Positions 35,007 through 44,118 of a stretch of DNA of 64,000 bases are shown here, piece after piece. The notes beneath the pieces were generated by a model, which searched no databases, had not been told where the DNA came from, and saw only the letters and a list, made by a program, of their open reading frames with translations. The stretch is from CADCTP01 sp963849885. GTDB lineage: Bacteria; Actinomycetota; Actinomycetes; Mycobacteriales; CADCTP01. Position 1 is the stretch's first letter. The number at the start of each line of letters is the position of its first letter. The position numbers and the translations under genes are program-made. The DNA lies in NCBI GenBank assembly GCA_963849885.1, contig CAWKIV010000013.1:62001-126000 (forward strand), given 5' to 3'.

Positions 35007-37013
35007 ATGGCGCAGATGACCACCCCCGGCTCTCCGGAGGAGTACGAGCGGCACGACTTCGACGTGCTGGTAGTGGGCGCCGGCGGGGCCGGGCTGCGGG
35101 CCGCCATCGCCGCCCGCGAGCAGGGCATGCGGACGGCGGTGATCTGCAAGTCGCTGTTCGGCAAGGCGCACACCGTGATGGCCGAGGGCGGGGCCGCGGC
35201 GGCGCTGGGCAACGTCAACCCGAAGGACAGCTGGCAGGTCCACTTCCGCGACACCATGCGCGGCGGCAAGTTCCTCAACCACTGGCGGATGGCCGAGCTG
35301 CACGCCAAGGAGGCGCCGCAGCGGGTCTGGGAGCTGGAGACGTACGGCGCGCTGTTCGACCGCACCAAGGACGGCAAGATCAGCCAGCGCAACTTCGGCG
35401 GCCACGAGTACCCGCGGCTGGCCCACGTCGGCGACCGCACCGGCCTGGAGATGATCCGCACCCTGCAGCAGAAGATCGTGTCGCTGCAGCAGGAGGACTT
35501 CCGGGAGACCGGCGACTACGAGGCGAAGATCAAGGTCTTCGCCGAGTGCACGGTCACCGAGCTGTTCAAGGAGCGCTCGGGTACGGGTGGCCCGGGCGAG
35601 CAGAGCAGGATCGCCGGCGCGTTCGGCTACTGGCGGGAGACCGGCTCGTTCCTGGTCTTCACCGCCCCGACCGTGGTGCTGGCCACCGGCGGCATCGGCA
35701 AGTCCTTCAAGGTGACCAGCAACTCCTGGGAGTACACCGGGGACGGGCACGCGCTCGCGCTGCGGGCCGGGGCGACGCTGGTCAACATGGAGTTCGTCCA
35801 GTTTCACCCGACCGGGATGGTCTCGCCGCCGTCGGTGAAGGGGATCCTGGTCACCGAGTCGGTCCGCGGCGACGGCGGCATCCTGAAGAACTCGGCCGGC
35901 GAGCGCTTCATGTTCAACTACATCCCGGACGTCTTCAAGGACCAGTACGCCACCTCCGCCGAGGAGGCGGACGGCTGGTACGACGACCCCGACAACAACC
36001 GCCGCCCGCCCGAGCTGCTGCCCCGCGACGAGGTCGCCCGGGCCATCAACTCCGAGGTGAAGGCCGAGCGCGGCTCCCCCAACGGCGGCGTCTTCCTGGA
36101 CATCGCGTCCCGCCGGCCGGCCGAGGTGATCCAGCGCAAGCTCCCGTCGATGTACCACCAGTTCAAGGAGCTGGCCGACGTCGACATCACGGCCGAGCCG
36201 ATGGAGGTCGGCCCGACCTGCCACTACGTGATGGGCGGGGTCGAGGTCGACCCGGACACCCAGCAGTCCCGGGTCCCCGGCCTGTTCGCGGCCGGCGAGG
36301 TGTCCGGCGGCATGCACGGGTCCAACCGGCTGGGCGGCAACTCGCTGTCCGACCTGCTGGTCTTCGGCATGCGGGCGGGCGTGCACGCGGCCGAGTACGT
36401 GCGCGGCCTGGCCGCCCGGCCGGTGGTGCCCGAGGCGGACGTGGCGGCGGCCGAGGAGGCCGCGCTGGCGCCCTTCCACGTGCAGGGCGGCGAAAACGCG
36501 TACTCGATCCAGCAGGACCTGCAGCAGTCCATGAACGACCTGGTCGGCATCATCCGCAAGGCCGAGGAGGTCGAGCAGGCGCTGCTCGCGCTGCAGGACC
36601 TGCGCGGCCGGGTGGCCAAGGTCAGCGTCGAGGGCGGCCGCCGGTTCAACCCCGGCTGGCACATCGCGCTGGACCTGCGCAACATGCTGGTCGTCTCCGA
36701 GTGCGTGGCCAAGGCCGCGCTGGAGCGCACCGAGTCGCGCGGCGGGCACACCCGCGACGACCACCCCGCGATGGAGGCGGAGTGGCGCAAGATCAACCTG
36801 ATCTGCTCGCTGGACGGCACCGGCACCGGCCTCACCGAGGAGACCGTGCAGGTGGTCCGGCAGCCGCTGCCGCCGATGCGGCCGGACCTGCTCGCCCTGT
36901 TCGAGTGGGGCGAGCTGTCCAAGTACATGACGCCGGAGGAGCTGGAAGGGCTGCCCGGGGCCGAGCAGACCGCGGACCTGCCCGCCGCGGAGACCACCGC
37001 CGAAGGAGCCTGA
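35007..37013 (+). CDS. sdhA: Succinate dehydrogenase flavoprotein subunit
   Basis: 668-residue FAD subunit that oxidises succinate to fumarate. FAD-binding VVGAGGAGLRAAIAARE, the flavin-linking His in KAHTVMAEGGAAAALG, substrate-site VQFHPTGM, TESVRGDGGILKNSAG and GSNRLGGNSLSDLLVFG are present. It resembles the mycobacterial Sdh1 flavoprotein (Rv0248c). I chose the ATG at 35007, preceded by GGAG at six bases; an in-frame GTG at 34995 and a longer GTG at 34920 exist. A TACTGT hexamer at 34934-34939 could be the -10. First gene of sdhA-sdhB-sdhC. Confidence 0.94.
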   Translation: MAQMTTPGSPEEYERHDFDVLVVGAGGAGLRAAIAAREQGMRTAVICKSLFGKAHTVMAEGGAAAALGNVNPKDSWQVHFRDTMRGGKFLNHWRMAELHAKEAPQRVWELETYGALFDRTKDGKISQRNFGGHEYPRLAHVGDRTGLEMIRTLQQKIVSLQQEDFRETGDYEAKIKVFAECTVTELFKERSGTGGPGEQSRIAGAFGYWRETGSFLVFTAPTVVLATGGIGKSFKVTSNSWEYTGDGHALALRAGATLVNMEFVQFHPTGMVSPPSVKGILVTESVRGDGGILKNSAGERFMFNYIPDVFKDQYATSAEEADGWYDDPDNNRRPPELLPRDEVARAINSEVKAERGSPNGGVFLDIASRRPAEVIQRKLPSMYHQFKELADVDITAEPMEVGPTCHYVMGGVEVDPDTQQSRVPGLFAAGEVSGGMHGSNRLGGNSLSDLLVFGMRAGVHAAEYVRGLAARPVVPEADVAAAEEAALAPFHVQGGENAYSIQQDLQQSMNDLVGIIRKAEEVEQALLALQDLRGRVAKVSVEGGRRFNPGWHIALDLRNMLVVSECVAKAALERTESRGGHTRDDHPAMEAEWRKINLICSLDGTGTGLTEETVQVVRQPLPPMRPDLLALFEWGELSKYMTPEELEGLPGAEQTADLPAAETTAEGA

Positions 37014-37020
37014 GCAGACG

Positions 37021-37767
37021 ATGGGGTACGACCACCACTTCCGGGTCTGGCGCGGGGACGACGTCGGCGGCGAGCTCGAGGACTTCGTCGTCGAGGTCAA
37101 CGACGGCGAGGTCGTGCTCGACATCATCCACCGGCTGCAGGCCACCCAGGCCGCCGACCTCGCGGTCCGGTGGAACTGCAAGGCCGGCAAGTGCGGCTCC
37201 TGCAGTGCCGAGGTGAACGGCCGGCCGCGGCTGATGTGCATGACCCGGATGTCGACCTTCCACCGGGACGAGCCGGTGACGGTGGCGCCGCTGCGCACCT
37301 TCCCGGTGATCCGCGACCTGGTCACCGACGTCTCGTACAACTACCAGAAGGCCCGGGAGATCCCGTCCTTCGCGCCGCCGGCCGACCTGGCCCCGGGCGA
37401 GTACCGGATGCAGCAGGTCGACGTGGAGCGCTCGCAGGAGTTCCGCAAGTGCATCGAGTGCTTCCTGTGCAACGACACCTGCCACGTCGTCCGCGACCAC
37501 GAGGAGAACAAGACCAACTTCGCCGGCCCGCGCTTCCTGATGCGCGACGCCGAGCTGGACATGCACCCGCTGGACCAGGTCGACCGCAAGAAGATCGCCC
37601 AGGAGGAGCACGGCCTGGGCTACTGCAACATCACCAAGTGCTGCACCGAGGTGTGCCCCGAGCACATCAAGATCACCGACAACGCGCTGATCCCGATGAA
37701 GGAACGCGTGATCGACCGCAAGTACGACCCGCTGGTGTGGCTGGGCAACAAGATCCGCCGCCGGTGA
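37021..37767 (+). CDS. sdhB: Succinate dehydrogenase iron-sulfur subunit
   Basis: 248 residues carrying electrons from the flavin to the quinone site. [2Fe-2S] cysteines are in CKAGKCGSCSAEVNGRPRLM, and the [4Fe-4S]/[3Fe-4S] cysteines in CIECFLCNDTC, CNITKCCTEVCP. The start ATG is eight bases after the sdhA stop with AAGGAGC just upstream. Sequence features match the Sdh1-type subunit of mycobacteria. Confidence 0.94.
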   Translation: MGYDHHFRVWRGDDVGGELEDFVVEVNDGEVVLDIIHRLQATQAADLAVRWNCKAGKCGSCSAEVNGRPRLMCMTRMSTFHRDEPVTVAPLRTFPVIRDLVTDVSYNYQKAREIPSFAPPADLAPGEYRMQQVDVERSQEFRKCIECFLCNDTCHVVRDHEENKTNFAGPRFLMRDAELDMHPLDQVDRKKIAQEEHGLGYCNITKCCTEVCPEHIKITDNALIPMKERVIDRKYDPLVWLGNKIRRR

Positions 37768-37798
37768 CGACGATCCAGCAGACCAGAACGGAGTGGGC

Positions 37799-38581
37799 AT
37801 GGCGGTGACGGAGACGCGGGCGCCGCGGCAGCGGGAGCGCCGCTTCGGCACGCTGCGGACGGACGCGTGGTGGTTCCCGGTCATCCGGGACGGGGCCTTC
37901 CTCGGCGTGGTGCTGCTCTACTCGGCGTGGGCCTCGTTCCAGACGACCGGGTACGCGGTCGGCAACTACATCTCGCCGATCTTCTCGCCCTGCCTGGCCT
38001 CCAGCTGCGGCGAGCACGTCAACTTCCAGCTGGTCGGCGACTGGTACACGCTGTCGCCGGCGCTGCTGGTCGCCGCCTTCCCGATCGTCTTCCGGCTGAC
38101 CTGCTACTACTACCGCAAGGTCTACTTCCGGTCGTACTTCCTCGCCCCGCCGGCCTGCGCCGTCGCCGAGCCGCGGGCGAAGTACAAGGGCGAGTCGCGC
38201 TTCCCGCTGATCCTCAACAACATCCACCGCTACTTCTGGGTCGCGGCGCTCCCGATCGTGCTGATCCTCGGCTACGACGGCTACCACTCGCTGCGCTTCG
38301 ACGACGGCTGGGGGCTCGGCGTCGGCAGCGTGCTGATCATCGTCAACGCGGTGCTCTTCGCGCTCTACACGCTCGGCTGCCACTCCTGCCGGCACATCCT
38401 CGGCGGCCGGCTGAAGAACTTCTCCAAGCACCCGCTGCGCTACAAGACCTGGACCCTGGTCAGCAAGCTCAACGCCAAGCACATGCAGGTCGCGCTGCCC
38501 AGCCTGGCCATGATCCCGATCACCGACCTCTACATCCGGCTGCTCGCCAACGGCGTCATCACCGACTTCCGCTTCTTCTGA
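37799..38581 (+). CDS. sdhC: Succinate dehydrogenase membrane anchor, Sdh1 type
   Basis: 260-residue integral membrane anchor of the actinobacterial Sdh1 complex. It has about five hydrophobic helices (GAFLGVVLLYSAWASF, LLVAAFPIVFRLTCYYY, YFWVAALPIVLILGYDGYH, VLIIVNAVLFALYTLGC and the C-terminal MIPITDLYIRLLANG). Conserved His residues in NIHRYFW, GCHSCRHIL and NAKHMQ are possible haem or quinone-site ligands. The ATG at 37799 has CGGAG upstream; a GTG two codons earlier is less well placed. A hairpin follows the stop. Confidence 0.9.
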   Translation: MAVTETRAPRQRERRFGTLRTDAWWFPVIRDGAFLGVVLLYSAWASFQTTGYAVGNYISPIFSPCLASSCGEHVNFQLVGDWYTLSPALLVAAFPIVFRLTCYYYRKVYFRSYFLAPPACAVAEPRAKYKGESRFPLILNNIHRYFWVAALPIVLILGYDGYHSLRFDDGWGLGVGSVLIIVNAVLFALYTLGCHSCRHILGGRLKNFSKHPLRYKTWTLVSKLNAKHMQVALPSLAMIPITDLYIRLLANGVITDFRFF

Positions 38582-38591
38582 GCCGCCCGGG

Positions 38592-38618
38592 CGGCCGCCG
38601 CCAGCCGGGCGGCGGCCG
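38592..38618 (+). terminator. Hairpin terminator of the sdh operon
   Basis: A perfect 11-bp stem (CGGCCGCCGCC at 38592-38602 with its complement at 38608-38618) and five-base loop, eleven bases after the sdhC stop. No T-run. Confidence 0.6.
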
Positions 38619-38649
38619 GGTCCGCGAGTGGCGGGGCGCCCGGGGAGAC

Positions 38650-38666
38650 GGTTAGTGTCGCTAACC
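38650..38666 (+). promoter_or_regulatory. tldD leaderless promoter with start-site dyad
   Basis: TAGTGT (38653-38658) lies eight bases before the tldD ATG. The same bases are part of a perfect GGTTAG/CTAACC inverted repeat (38650-38655 and 38661-38666) with a five-base centre that abuts the ATG. It could be an operator covering the -10, or a short hairpin near the mRNA start. Confidence 0.5.
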
Positions 38667-40133
38667 ATGTTCGACCTGGCCACCGCCGCGGTGGAGGGCG
38701 CGCTGGCCGCGGGCGCCCGGTACGCGGACGCCCGCGGCATGGTGCTCCGCCACGAGTCGATGTCGGCGAAGAACGGCGACGTCGAGGATCTGGTCCAGCG
38801 CGAGTCGGTCGGCGTCGGCGTGCGCGCGCTGGTCGGCTCGTCCTGGGGCTTCGTCGCCGTGCCCGACCCGGGCGACGCCGCCGCCCGCCGGGCCGGTGCC
38901 GAGGCCACGGCGGTCGCCCGCGCCTCGGCCCGGGTGGCCGGTCCCGACGTCGACCTGATCCCGGTCGAGGTCCGGCAGGACCGGTGGGCCAGCCCGTGCG
39001 CGGAGGACCCGCTCGGGGTGCCGCTGGCCGAGAAGGGCGACCTGGTCGCCGGCGTCACCGCGACCATGCGGGCCGCCGGCGTCCCGCTGGCCGAGGCGAG
39101 CTACCAGGTGTGGGACACCACCAAGTGGTTCGTGTCCAGCGAGGGGTCCCGGCTCGAGCAGCACATCCGGGAGTGCGGCGCGGCCATGAACGCCACCGCC
39201 ATCGGCGCCGGCGAGACCCAGCGCCGGTCGTACCCCGGGATCCGCGGCCAGTACGGCACCCGCGGCTGGGAGCTGGTGCGCGAGCTCGACCTGCCCGGCC
39301 ACGCCGAGCGGGTCGCCGCGGAGGCGCAGGCGCTGCTCACCGCGCCGGAGTGCCCGGCCGGGGAGACCGACCTCATCCTCGGCAGCGAGCAGATGGCGCT
39401 GCAGATCCACGAGTCGGTCGGGCACGCGGTCGAGCTGGACCGGATCCTCGGCTGGGAGGCCGCCTTCGCCGGCACCTCCTGGCTGGACCTGGCCCAGCTC
39501 GGCTCGCTGCGCTTCGGCTCCGACCTGATGACGATCACCGCCGACGCCACCCTGCCCGGCGCGCTCGGCTCGTTCGGCTACGACGACGAGGGCACCCCGG
39601 CCGCGCCGGTGGACATCGTCCGGGACGGCATCTGGACCGGTGTCCTGTCCGGACGGGACTCCGGGGCGGTCGCCGGGCTGCCGTCTCGGGTGGCCCCCGG
39701 CGCGCAAGCGCCGAAAGGTGGCATGGTCCGGGCGGACGGGTGGGCCCGGCTGCCGATGGTGCGGATGACCAACGTCGGCCTGCTGCCCGGCTCGTCGTCC
39801 CTGGAGGAGATGGTCGCGGCGACGTCCTCCGGAGTCCTGATGGACACCAACCGGTCCTGGTCGATCGACGACCGCCGGCTCAACTTCCAGTTCGGCTGCG
39901 AGATCGGCTGGGAGATCAAGGGCGGGAAGCTCGGCCGGATGCTGCGCAACCCGACGTACACCGGGATCAGCCCGCGCTTCTGGGGGTCGATGGACATGCT
40001 CGGCGGGCCGGACGAGTGGCGCTTCTGGGGGACGCCCAACTGCGGCAAGGGCCAGCCGACCCAGGTCGGCCACACCGGGCACCCGGCGGTGCCGGCCCGG
40101 TTCCGCGGCGTGCGGGTGGGGGTGCGGGGATGA
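38667..40133 (+). CDS. tldD: TldD family metalloprotease subunit
   Basis: 488-residue TldD/PmbA-family protein. The zinc site is in QIHESVGHAVELDRILG (HExxxH). Other landmarks are RRSYPGIRGQYGTRG, DEGTPAAPVDIVRDGIWTGV and the C-terminal MDTNRSWSIDDRRLNFQFGC. TldD and TldE form a heterodimer that degrades unfolded peptides or trims leaders from modified peptides. Its TGA overlaps the tldE start (ATGA), so the pair is coupled. No obvious modified-peptide precursor lies nearby, so a general peptidase role is more likely. Confidence 0.92.
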   Translation: MFDLATAAVEGALAAGARYADARGMVLRHESMSAKNGDVEDLVQRESVGVGVRALVGSSWGFVAVPDPGDAAARRAGAEATAVARASARVAGPDVDLIPVEVRQDRWASPCAEDPLGVPLAEKGDLVAGVTATMRAAGVPLAEASYQVWDTTKWFVSSEGSRLEQHIRECGAAMNATAIGAGETQRRSYPGIRGQYGTRGWELVRELDLPGHAERVAAEAQALLTAPECPAGETDLILGSEQMALQIHESVGHAVELDRILGWEAAFAGTSWLDLAQLGSLRFGSDLMTITADATLPGALGSFGYDDEGTPAAPVDIVRDGIWTGVLSGRDSGAVAGLPSRVAPGAQAPKGGMVRADGWARLPMVRMTNVGLLPGSSSLEEMVAATSSGVLMDTNRSWSIDDRRLNFQFGCEIGWEIKGGKLGRMLRNPTYTGISPRFWGSMDMLGGPDEWRFWGTPNCGKGQPTQVGHTGHPAVPARFRGVRVGVRG

Positions 40134-41482
40134 CCGGGCCGTCCGCTGTCGAACCAGCCGCCGAGCTGGCCGCCCGGGTGCTGGAGCTGGTCGGGCCGGG
40201 CGCCGGGGCCGAGGCGCAGGTGACCACCCGGTCGCGGGCGCTGACCCGGTTCGCCCGGTCGTTCATCCACCAGAACGTGGTGGACACCGCCACCCGGGTC
40301 CGGCTGCGGGTGGTGGTGGACGGGTCCTGGGCGGTGGCCGAGACCGACCGCACCGACGCCGACGCGCTGTCCCGGGCGGTGCAGTCCGCGCTGGCCGCGG
40401 CCCGGCTGCGCAAGGCCGACCCGGCCTTCCCCGGGCTGGCGCCCGCCGCCCCGGTGGCGGGCGGGGGCCGCTGGGACGACGAGACCGCGGACGCGACACC
40501 GGACCAGCGGGCCGCCGTGGTGCGCGAGTTCGTCGACGCCGCCGCCGGCGAGGAGACCGCGGGCTACGTCGAGACGGTCCGGACCGAGGCGGCGTACGCG
40601 AACACGCTGGGGCAGTCGCACACCGGCCGGACCACCGCGGTGGCCGCGGACGGCATCGTGCGGATCGCCGGGGCGGCCGGGGTGGCCCGCCGGGCCGGGG
40701 TGCGGCTGGCCGACCTGTCCGGCGCCGCGCTCGGCGCGACCGCGCTGGCCAAGGCCCGGACCCAGGCCGACCCGGTGGACCTGCCGCCGGGCGACTACGA
40801 GGTGGTGCTGGAGCCGTCCTGCGTCGCGGACGTGCTCGGCTTCCTGGCCCTGTACGGCCTCAACGGCAAGCCGGTGTCCGAGGGGCGGTCGTTCGCCCGG
40901 GTCGGCGAGGCGCAGTTCGACGCCGCGCTGACGGTCCGGGACGACTGCCTGGACGAGTGGTCCACCGCGCTGCCCTGGGACGCCGAGGGCACCCCGCGGC
41001 GGCCGGTCGACCTGATCAGCGCGGGCACCACCGCGGCGGTGGCGCACGACCGGCGGACCGCGGCCGCGCTGGGTGCCGGGTCGACCGGGCACGCGGTCGA
41101 GGGCGGCGAGCGGTGGGGACCGGAGCCGCCGCAGCTGCGGGTGCGGCCCGGCTCCGGCGGGGACGCGGCGGCGCTGGCCGCCGGCATGGAGCGCGGGCTG
41201 CTGGTCAGCGACTTCTGGTACACCCGGGTGCTGGACCCGCGGACCGTGGTGGTGACCGGGCTGACCCGCAACGGCGTGTGGCTGGTCGAGGGCGGCGAGA
41301 TCACCCGGCCGGTGGGCACGCTGCGCTTCACCCAGTCGTATCCGGACGCGTTCGGGCCCGGCGCGGTGCTCGCGGTCGGCTCGGACGCGGCGCCGGTGCC
41401 GGAGCGGGGGGTCGGCAGCGTGACCGTGACGCCGAGCCTCCGGCTGGCCCGCTGGCACGTCACCGGCGGCGCCGCCGGCTGA
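40130..41482 (+). CDS. tldE: TldE/PmbA family partner protein
   Basis: 450 residues, the non-zinc partner of TldD. Typical features are FARSFIHQNVVDTATRVRLR, YANTLGQSHTGRTTAVAADG, DLPPGDYEVVLEPSCVADVL, GTPRRPVDLISAGTT and VSDFWYTRVLDPRTVVVTGL. The HExxxH zinc motif is absent, as expected for this subunit. Four-base overlap with tldD makes a two-gene operon. Confidence 0.9.
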   Translation: MTGPSAVEPAAELAARVLELVGPGAGAEAQVTTRSRALTRFARSFIHQNVVDTATRVRLRVVVDGSWAVAETDRTDADALSRAVQSALAAARLRKADPAFPGLAPAAPVAGGGRWDDETADATPDQRAAVVREFVDAAAGEETAGYVETVRTEAAYANTLGQSHTGRTTAVAADGIVRIAGAAGVARRAGVRLADLSGAALGATALAKARTQADPVDLPPGDYEVVLEPSCVADVLGFLALYGLNGKPVSEGRSFARVGEAQFDAALTVRDDCLDEWSTALPWDAEGTPRRPVDLISAGTTAAVAHDRRTAAALGAGSTGHAVEGGERWGPEPPQLRVRPGSGGDAAALAAGMERGLLVSDFWYTRVLDPRTVVVTGLTRNGVWLVEGGEITRPVGTLRFTQSYPDAFGPGAVLAVGSDAAPVPERGVGSVTVTPSLRLARWHVTGGAAG

Positions 41483-41535
41483 GCCCGGCCCACCCGGGGC
41501 CGCCGGGACCGCCGGGACGCGCCGGGGCCGGCGGG

Positions 41536-41901
41536 TCAGCCGGCGGCGAGGGCCGCGACCGCCGGGCGGTCGCCGGGCAGCCAGTCCAGCCCGTCGAGGT
41601 CCGCGTACCGCACCCAGCGCAGCTCCGCGTGCTCGTACGCGACCGGCTCGCCGGCGACGATCCGCCCGGTCCACGCCCGCAGGACCCACCCCTCGGCGAC
41701 GGCCACGTCCGGGCCGAGCCGCTCCCCCACCTCGACGGTGACGCCGAGCTCCTCCCGGCACTCGCGGACCAGCGCGGCCGGCTCGCTCTCCCCCGGCTCC
41801 ACCTTGCCGCCGGGGAATTCCCAGCCGGCCGGCCGGCGCCGCCGCGCCGCCAGCACCCGCCCGCCGCCGTCCAGCAGGGCCGCGCTCACCACCACCCGCA
41901 C
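41536..41901 (-). CDS. NUDIX (MutT-like) hydrolase
   Basis: About 121 residues. The NUDIX box is complete: GGKVEPGESEPAALVRECRE followed by ELGV. The N-terminal AALLDGGGRVLAARRRRPAG and WEFPG are MutT-like, suggesting hydrolysis of oxidised (deoxy)nucleoside triphosphates. I placed the start at the GTG at 41901, with AAAGG nine bases upstream; an ATG at 41934 would add 11 residues and overlap the divergent DCoH start codon. Convergent with tldE. Confidence 0.85.
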   Translation of the reverse strand: MRVVVSAALLDGGGRVLAARRRRPAGWEFPGGKVEPGESEPAALVRECREELGVTVEVGERLGPDVAVAEGWVLRAWTGRIVAGEPVAYEHAELRWVRYADLDGLDWLPGDRPAVAALAAG

Positions 41902-41932
41902 GGTCGGCAGCCTTTCATGGTCGAATGGCGGC

Positions 41933-42229
41933 ATGGCTGAGGTGCTGGACGCGGCGGGCGTCACCGAAGGGCTCGCCGGGCTGGACGGGTGGGCGGGTGA
42001 CCCGACCGCCATCCGGCGGCAGGTCGAGCTGCGGAGCTTCCCGGCCGCGATCACGGTGGTGGACCGGGTCGCCGAGGTGGCCGAGGAGCTCGACCACCAC
42101 CCCGACATCGACATCCGGTGGCGGACGCTCACCTTCGCCTGCGCCACCCACTCGGCCGGCGGGGTGACCGCCAAGGACCTCGGCCTGGCCGCCCGCATCG
42201 ACGAGATCGTCCGCGACGCCACCAGCTGA
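41933..42229 (+). CDS. 4a-hydroxytetrahydrobiopterin dehydratase (DCoH/PhhB)
   Basis: 98-residue pterin-4a-carbinolamine dehydratase that recycles the pterin cofactor after aromatic hydroxylation. The active-site pattern is intact: EELDHHPDIDIRWRTLTFAC then THSAGGVTAKDLGLAARID, with the HHP triplet and the THxxGG end. The start ATG lies almost on top of an alternative ATG of the opposite NUDIX gene. No aromatic amino-acid hydroxylase is in the window. Confidence 0.92.
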   Translation: MAEVLDAAGVTEGLAGLDGWAGDPTAIRRQVELRSFPAAITVVDRVAEVAEELDHHPDIDIRWRTLTFACATHSAGGVTAKDLGLAARIDEIVRDATS

Positions 42230-42292
42230 CCGGCTCCGGCAACCGGCCGGGTCACCGTCCACCCCCGAGCACTCACGACCTAGAGTCGCCCG

Positions 42293-43981
42293 GTGGCCGA
42301 GCCGTGGTGGAAGTCCGCCGTCGTCTACCAGATCTACCCGCGCAGCTTCGCCGACTCCGACGGGGACGGGATCGGCGACCTGGCCGGCGCGCTGGCGCAC
42401 CTGGACCACCTGGAGGCGCTCGGCGTCGACGTGATCTGGCTGTCCCCGGTCTACCCGTCGCCGTGGGACGACGGCGGCTACGACATCCGCGACTACCAGG
42501 ACATCGACCCGACGTTCGGCACGCTGGCCGACTTCGACCGGCTGCTCGCGGCGGCGCACGACCGCGGGATGAAGCTGATCATGGACCTGGTGGTCAACCA
42601 CACCTCGGACGAGCACCCGTGGTTCGTCGCGTCCCGGTCGTCGCCGGACGACCCGAAGCGCGACTGGTACTGGTGGCGCCCGCCCCGCTACGGCCTGCCG
42701 CCCGGCGCTCCGGGCGCCGAGCCGACGAACTGGCAGTCGTTCTTCTCCGGCCCGGCCTGGCAGCTGGACGAGGCCACCGGCGAGTACTACCTGCACCTGT
42801 TCTCCCGTCGCCAGCCCGACCTCAACTGGGAGAACCAGGAGGTCCGGCAGGCGGTGTACGCGATGATGCGGTGGTGGCTGGACCGGGGCGTGGACGGCTT
42901 CCGGATGGACGTCATCAACATGATCTCCAAGGACCCGGCGCTGCCGGACGGGCACGCGCTGCCCGGTGAGCCGGCCGGGCAGGGCGCGGAGCACTTCATC
43001 GGTGGGCCGCGGCTGCACGAGTTCCTGCAGGAGATGCACCGGGAGGTGTTCGCGCCGTACGGGGACCGGCTGCTGACCGTCGGGGAGATGCCGGGCGTCA
43101 CGGTCGAGGAGGCCCGGCTGTTCACCGACCCGCGGCGGGGCGAGCTGGACATGGTCTTCCAGTTCGAGCACGTGGGGCTGGACCAGGGCGCGTCCAAGTG
43201 GGACCTGCGCCCGCTCGACCTGCGCGAGCTCAAGGCCAGCATGGGCCGCTGGCAGGCCGGGCTGGCCGACGCCGGCTGGAACAGCCTCTACTGGGACAAC
43301 CACGACCAGCCCCGGGTGGTCTCCCGCTTCGGCGACGACGGCGAGCACCGGGTCGCCTCGGCCAAGACGCTCGGCACCGTGCTGCACCTGCACCACGGCA
43401 CGCCGTACGTCTACCAGGGCGAGGAGATCGGGATGACCAACAGCCCGTTCGCCGCCATCGGCGACTTCCGGGACATCGAGTCGGTCAACCACTACGCCGC
43501 CGCGATCGCCGCCGGCGTCGCGCCGGACGAGGTGCTGGCCGCGCTGCGGGCGAAGGGCCGGGACAACGCGCGCACGCCGATGCAGTGGGACGCCTCGCCG
43601 CACGCCGGCTTCACCACCGGCGAGCCGTGGCTGCCGGTGAACCCCAACCACGTCTCGATCAACGCGGCGGCGGCCCGGGCCGACCCGGACTCGGTCTTCC
43701 ACCACTACCGGCGGCTGATCGAGCTGCGGCACACCGAGCCGGTGGTCGCGTTCGGCGCGTTCACCATGCTGCTGCCGGACGACGAGCGGGTCTACGCCTT
43801 CACCCGGACGTACCAGGGGGTGGAGCTGCTCGTGCTGGCGAACCTGTCCGGTGAGAAGTCCACTGTAGACATACCTGGGTGGTGGGACGGGGCCGAGCTG
43901 GTGCTGGGCACGCACGGCACCGGCGGCACCGGCCCGCTGGCGCCGTGGGAGTCCCGCATCCTCCGCCGCGCGACCGGCTGA
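42293..43981 (+). CDS. GH13 alpha-glucosidase (oligo-1,6-glucosidase type)
   Basis: 562 residues of glycoside hydrolase family 13, subfamily 31-like. Start WWKSAVVYQIYPRSFADSDG; catalytic nucleophile Asp in GFRMDVINM, acid/base Glu in LTVGEMPGVT and the third Asp in YWDNHDQPRVV. MDLVVNHTSDEHPWF is conserved region I; the VGEMPG form is a hallmark of 1,6-glucosidases. It would cleave isomalto- or malto-oligosaccharides inside the cell; no signal peptide. The GTG start has TAGAGT six bases upstream (leaderless). Confidence 0.92.
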   Translation: MAEPWWKSAVVYQIYPRSFADSDGDGIGDLAGALAHLDHLEALGVDVIWLSPVYPSPWDDGGYDIRDYQDIDPTFGTLADFDRLLAAAHDRGMKLIMDLVVNHTSDEHPWFVASRSSPDDPKRDWYWWRPPRYGLPPGAPGAEPTNWQSFFSGPAWQLDEATGEYYLHLFSRRQPDLNWENQEVRQAVYAMMRWWLDRGVDGFRMDVINMISKDPALPDGHALPGEPAGQGAEHFIGGPRLHEFLQEMHREVFAPYGDRLLTVGEMPGVTVEEARLFTDPRRGELDMVFQFEHVGLDQGASKWDLRPLDLRELKASMGRWQAGLADAGWNSLYWDNHDQPRVVSRFGDDGEHRVASAKTLGTVLHLHHGTPYVYQGEEIGMTNSPFAAIGDFRDIESVNHYAAAIAAGVAPDEVLAALRAKGRDNARTPMQWDASPHAGFTTGEPWLPVNPNHVSINAAAARADPDSVFHHYRRLIELRHTEPVVAFGAFTMLLPDDERVYAFTRTYQGVELLVLANLSGEKSTVDIPGWWDGAELVLGTHGTGGTGPLAPWESRILRRATG

Positions 43982-43983
43982 CC

Positions 43984-44045
43984 GCCCGGCTCCCCGTCGC
44001 CGGCCCGCCCGGCTCCCCGTCGCCGGCCCGGCCCGGCTCCCCCGG
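43984..44045. repeat. Short tandem repeat after the alpha-glucosidase gene
   Basis: Two and a half copies of a roughly 23-bp unit, CCCGGCTCCCCGTCGCCGGC plus CCG, directly after the stop codon. No gene is visible in the gap to 44119. Confidence 0.65.
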
Positions 44046-44118
44046 TCCCGGCCGGCCCGGCCGGGCCGGCTCGCGATCCCGCTGCCCGGTCCACCCCGCG
44101 ACCGGCGACACTCGGGTG

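Noticed and set aside
38667..41482. tldD-tldE as part of a modified-peptide (microcin-like) cluster
   Set aside because: No small precursor gene or modifying enzyme lies nearby; the neighbours are sdh and metabolic genes.
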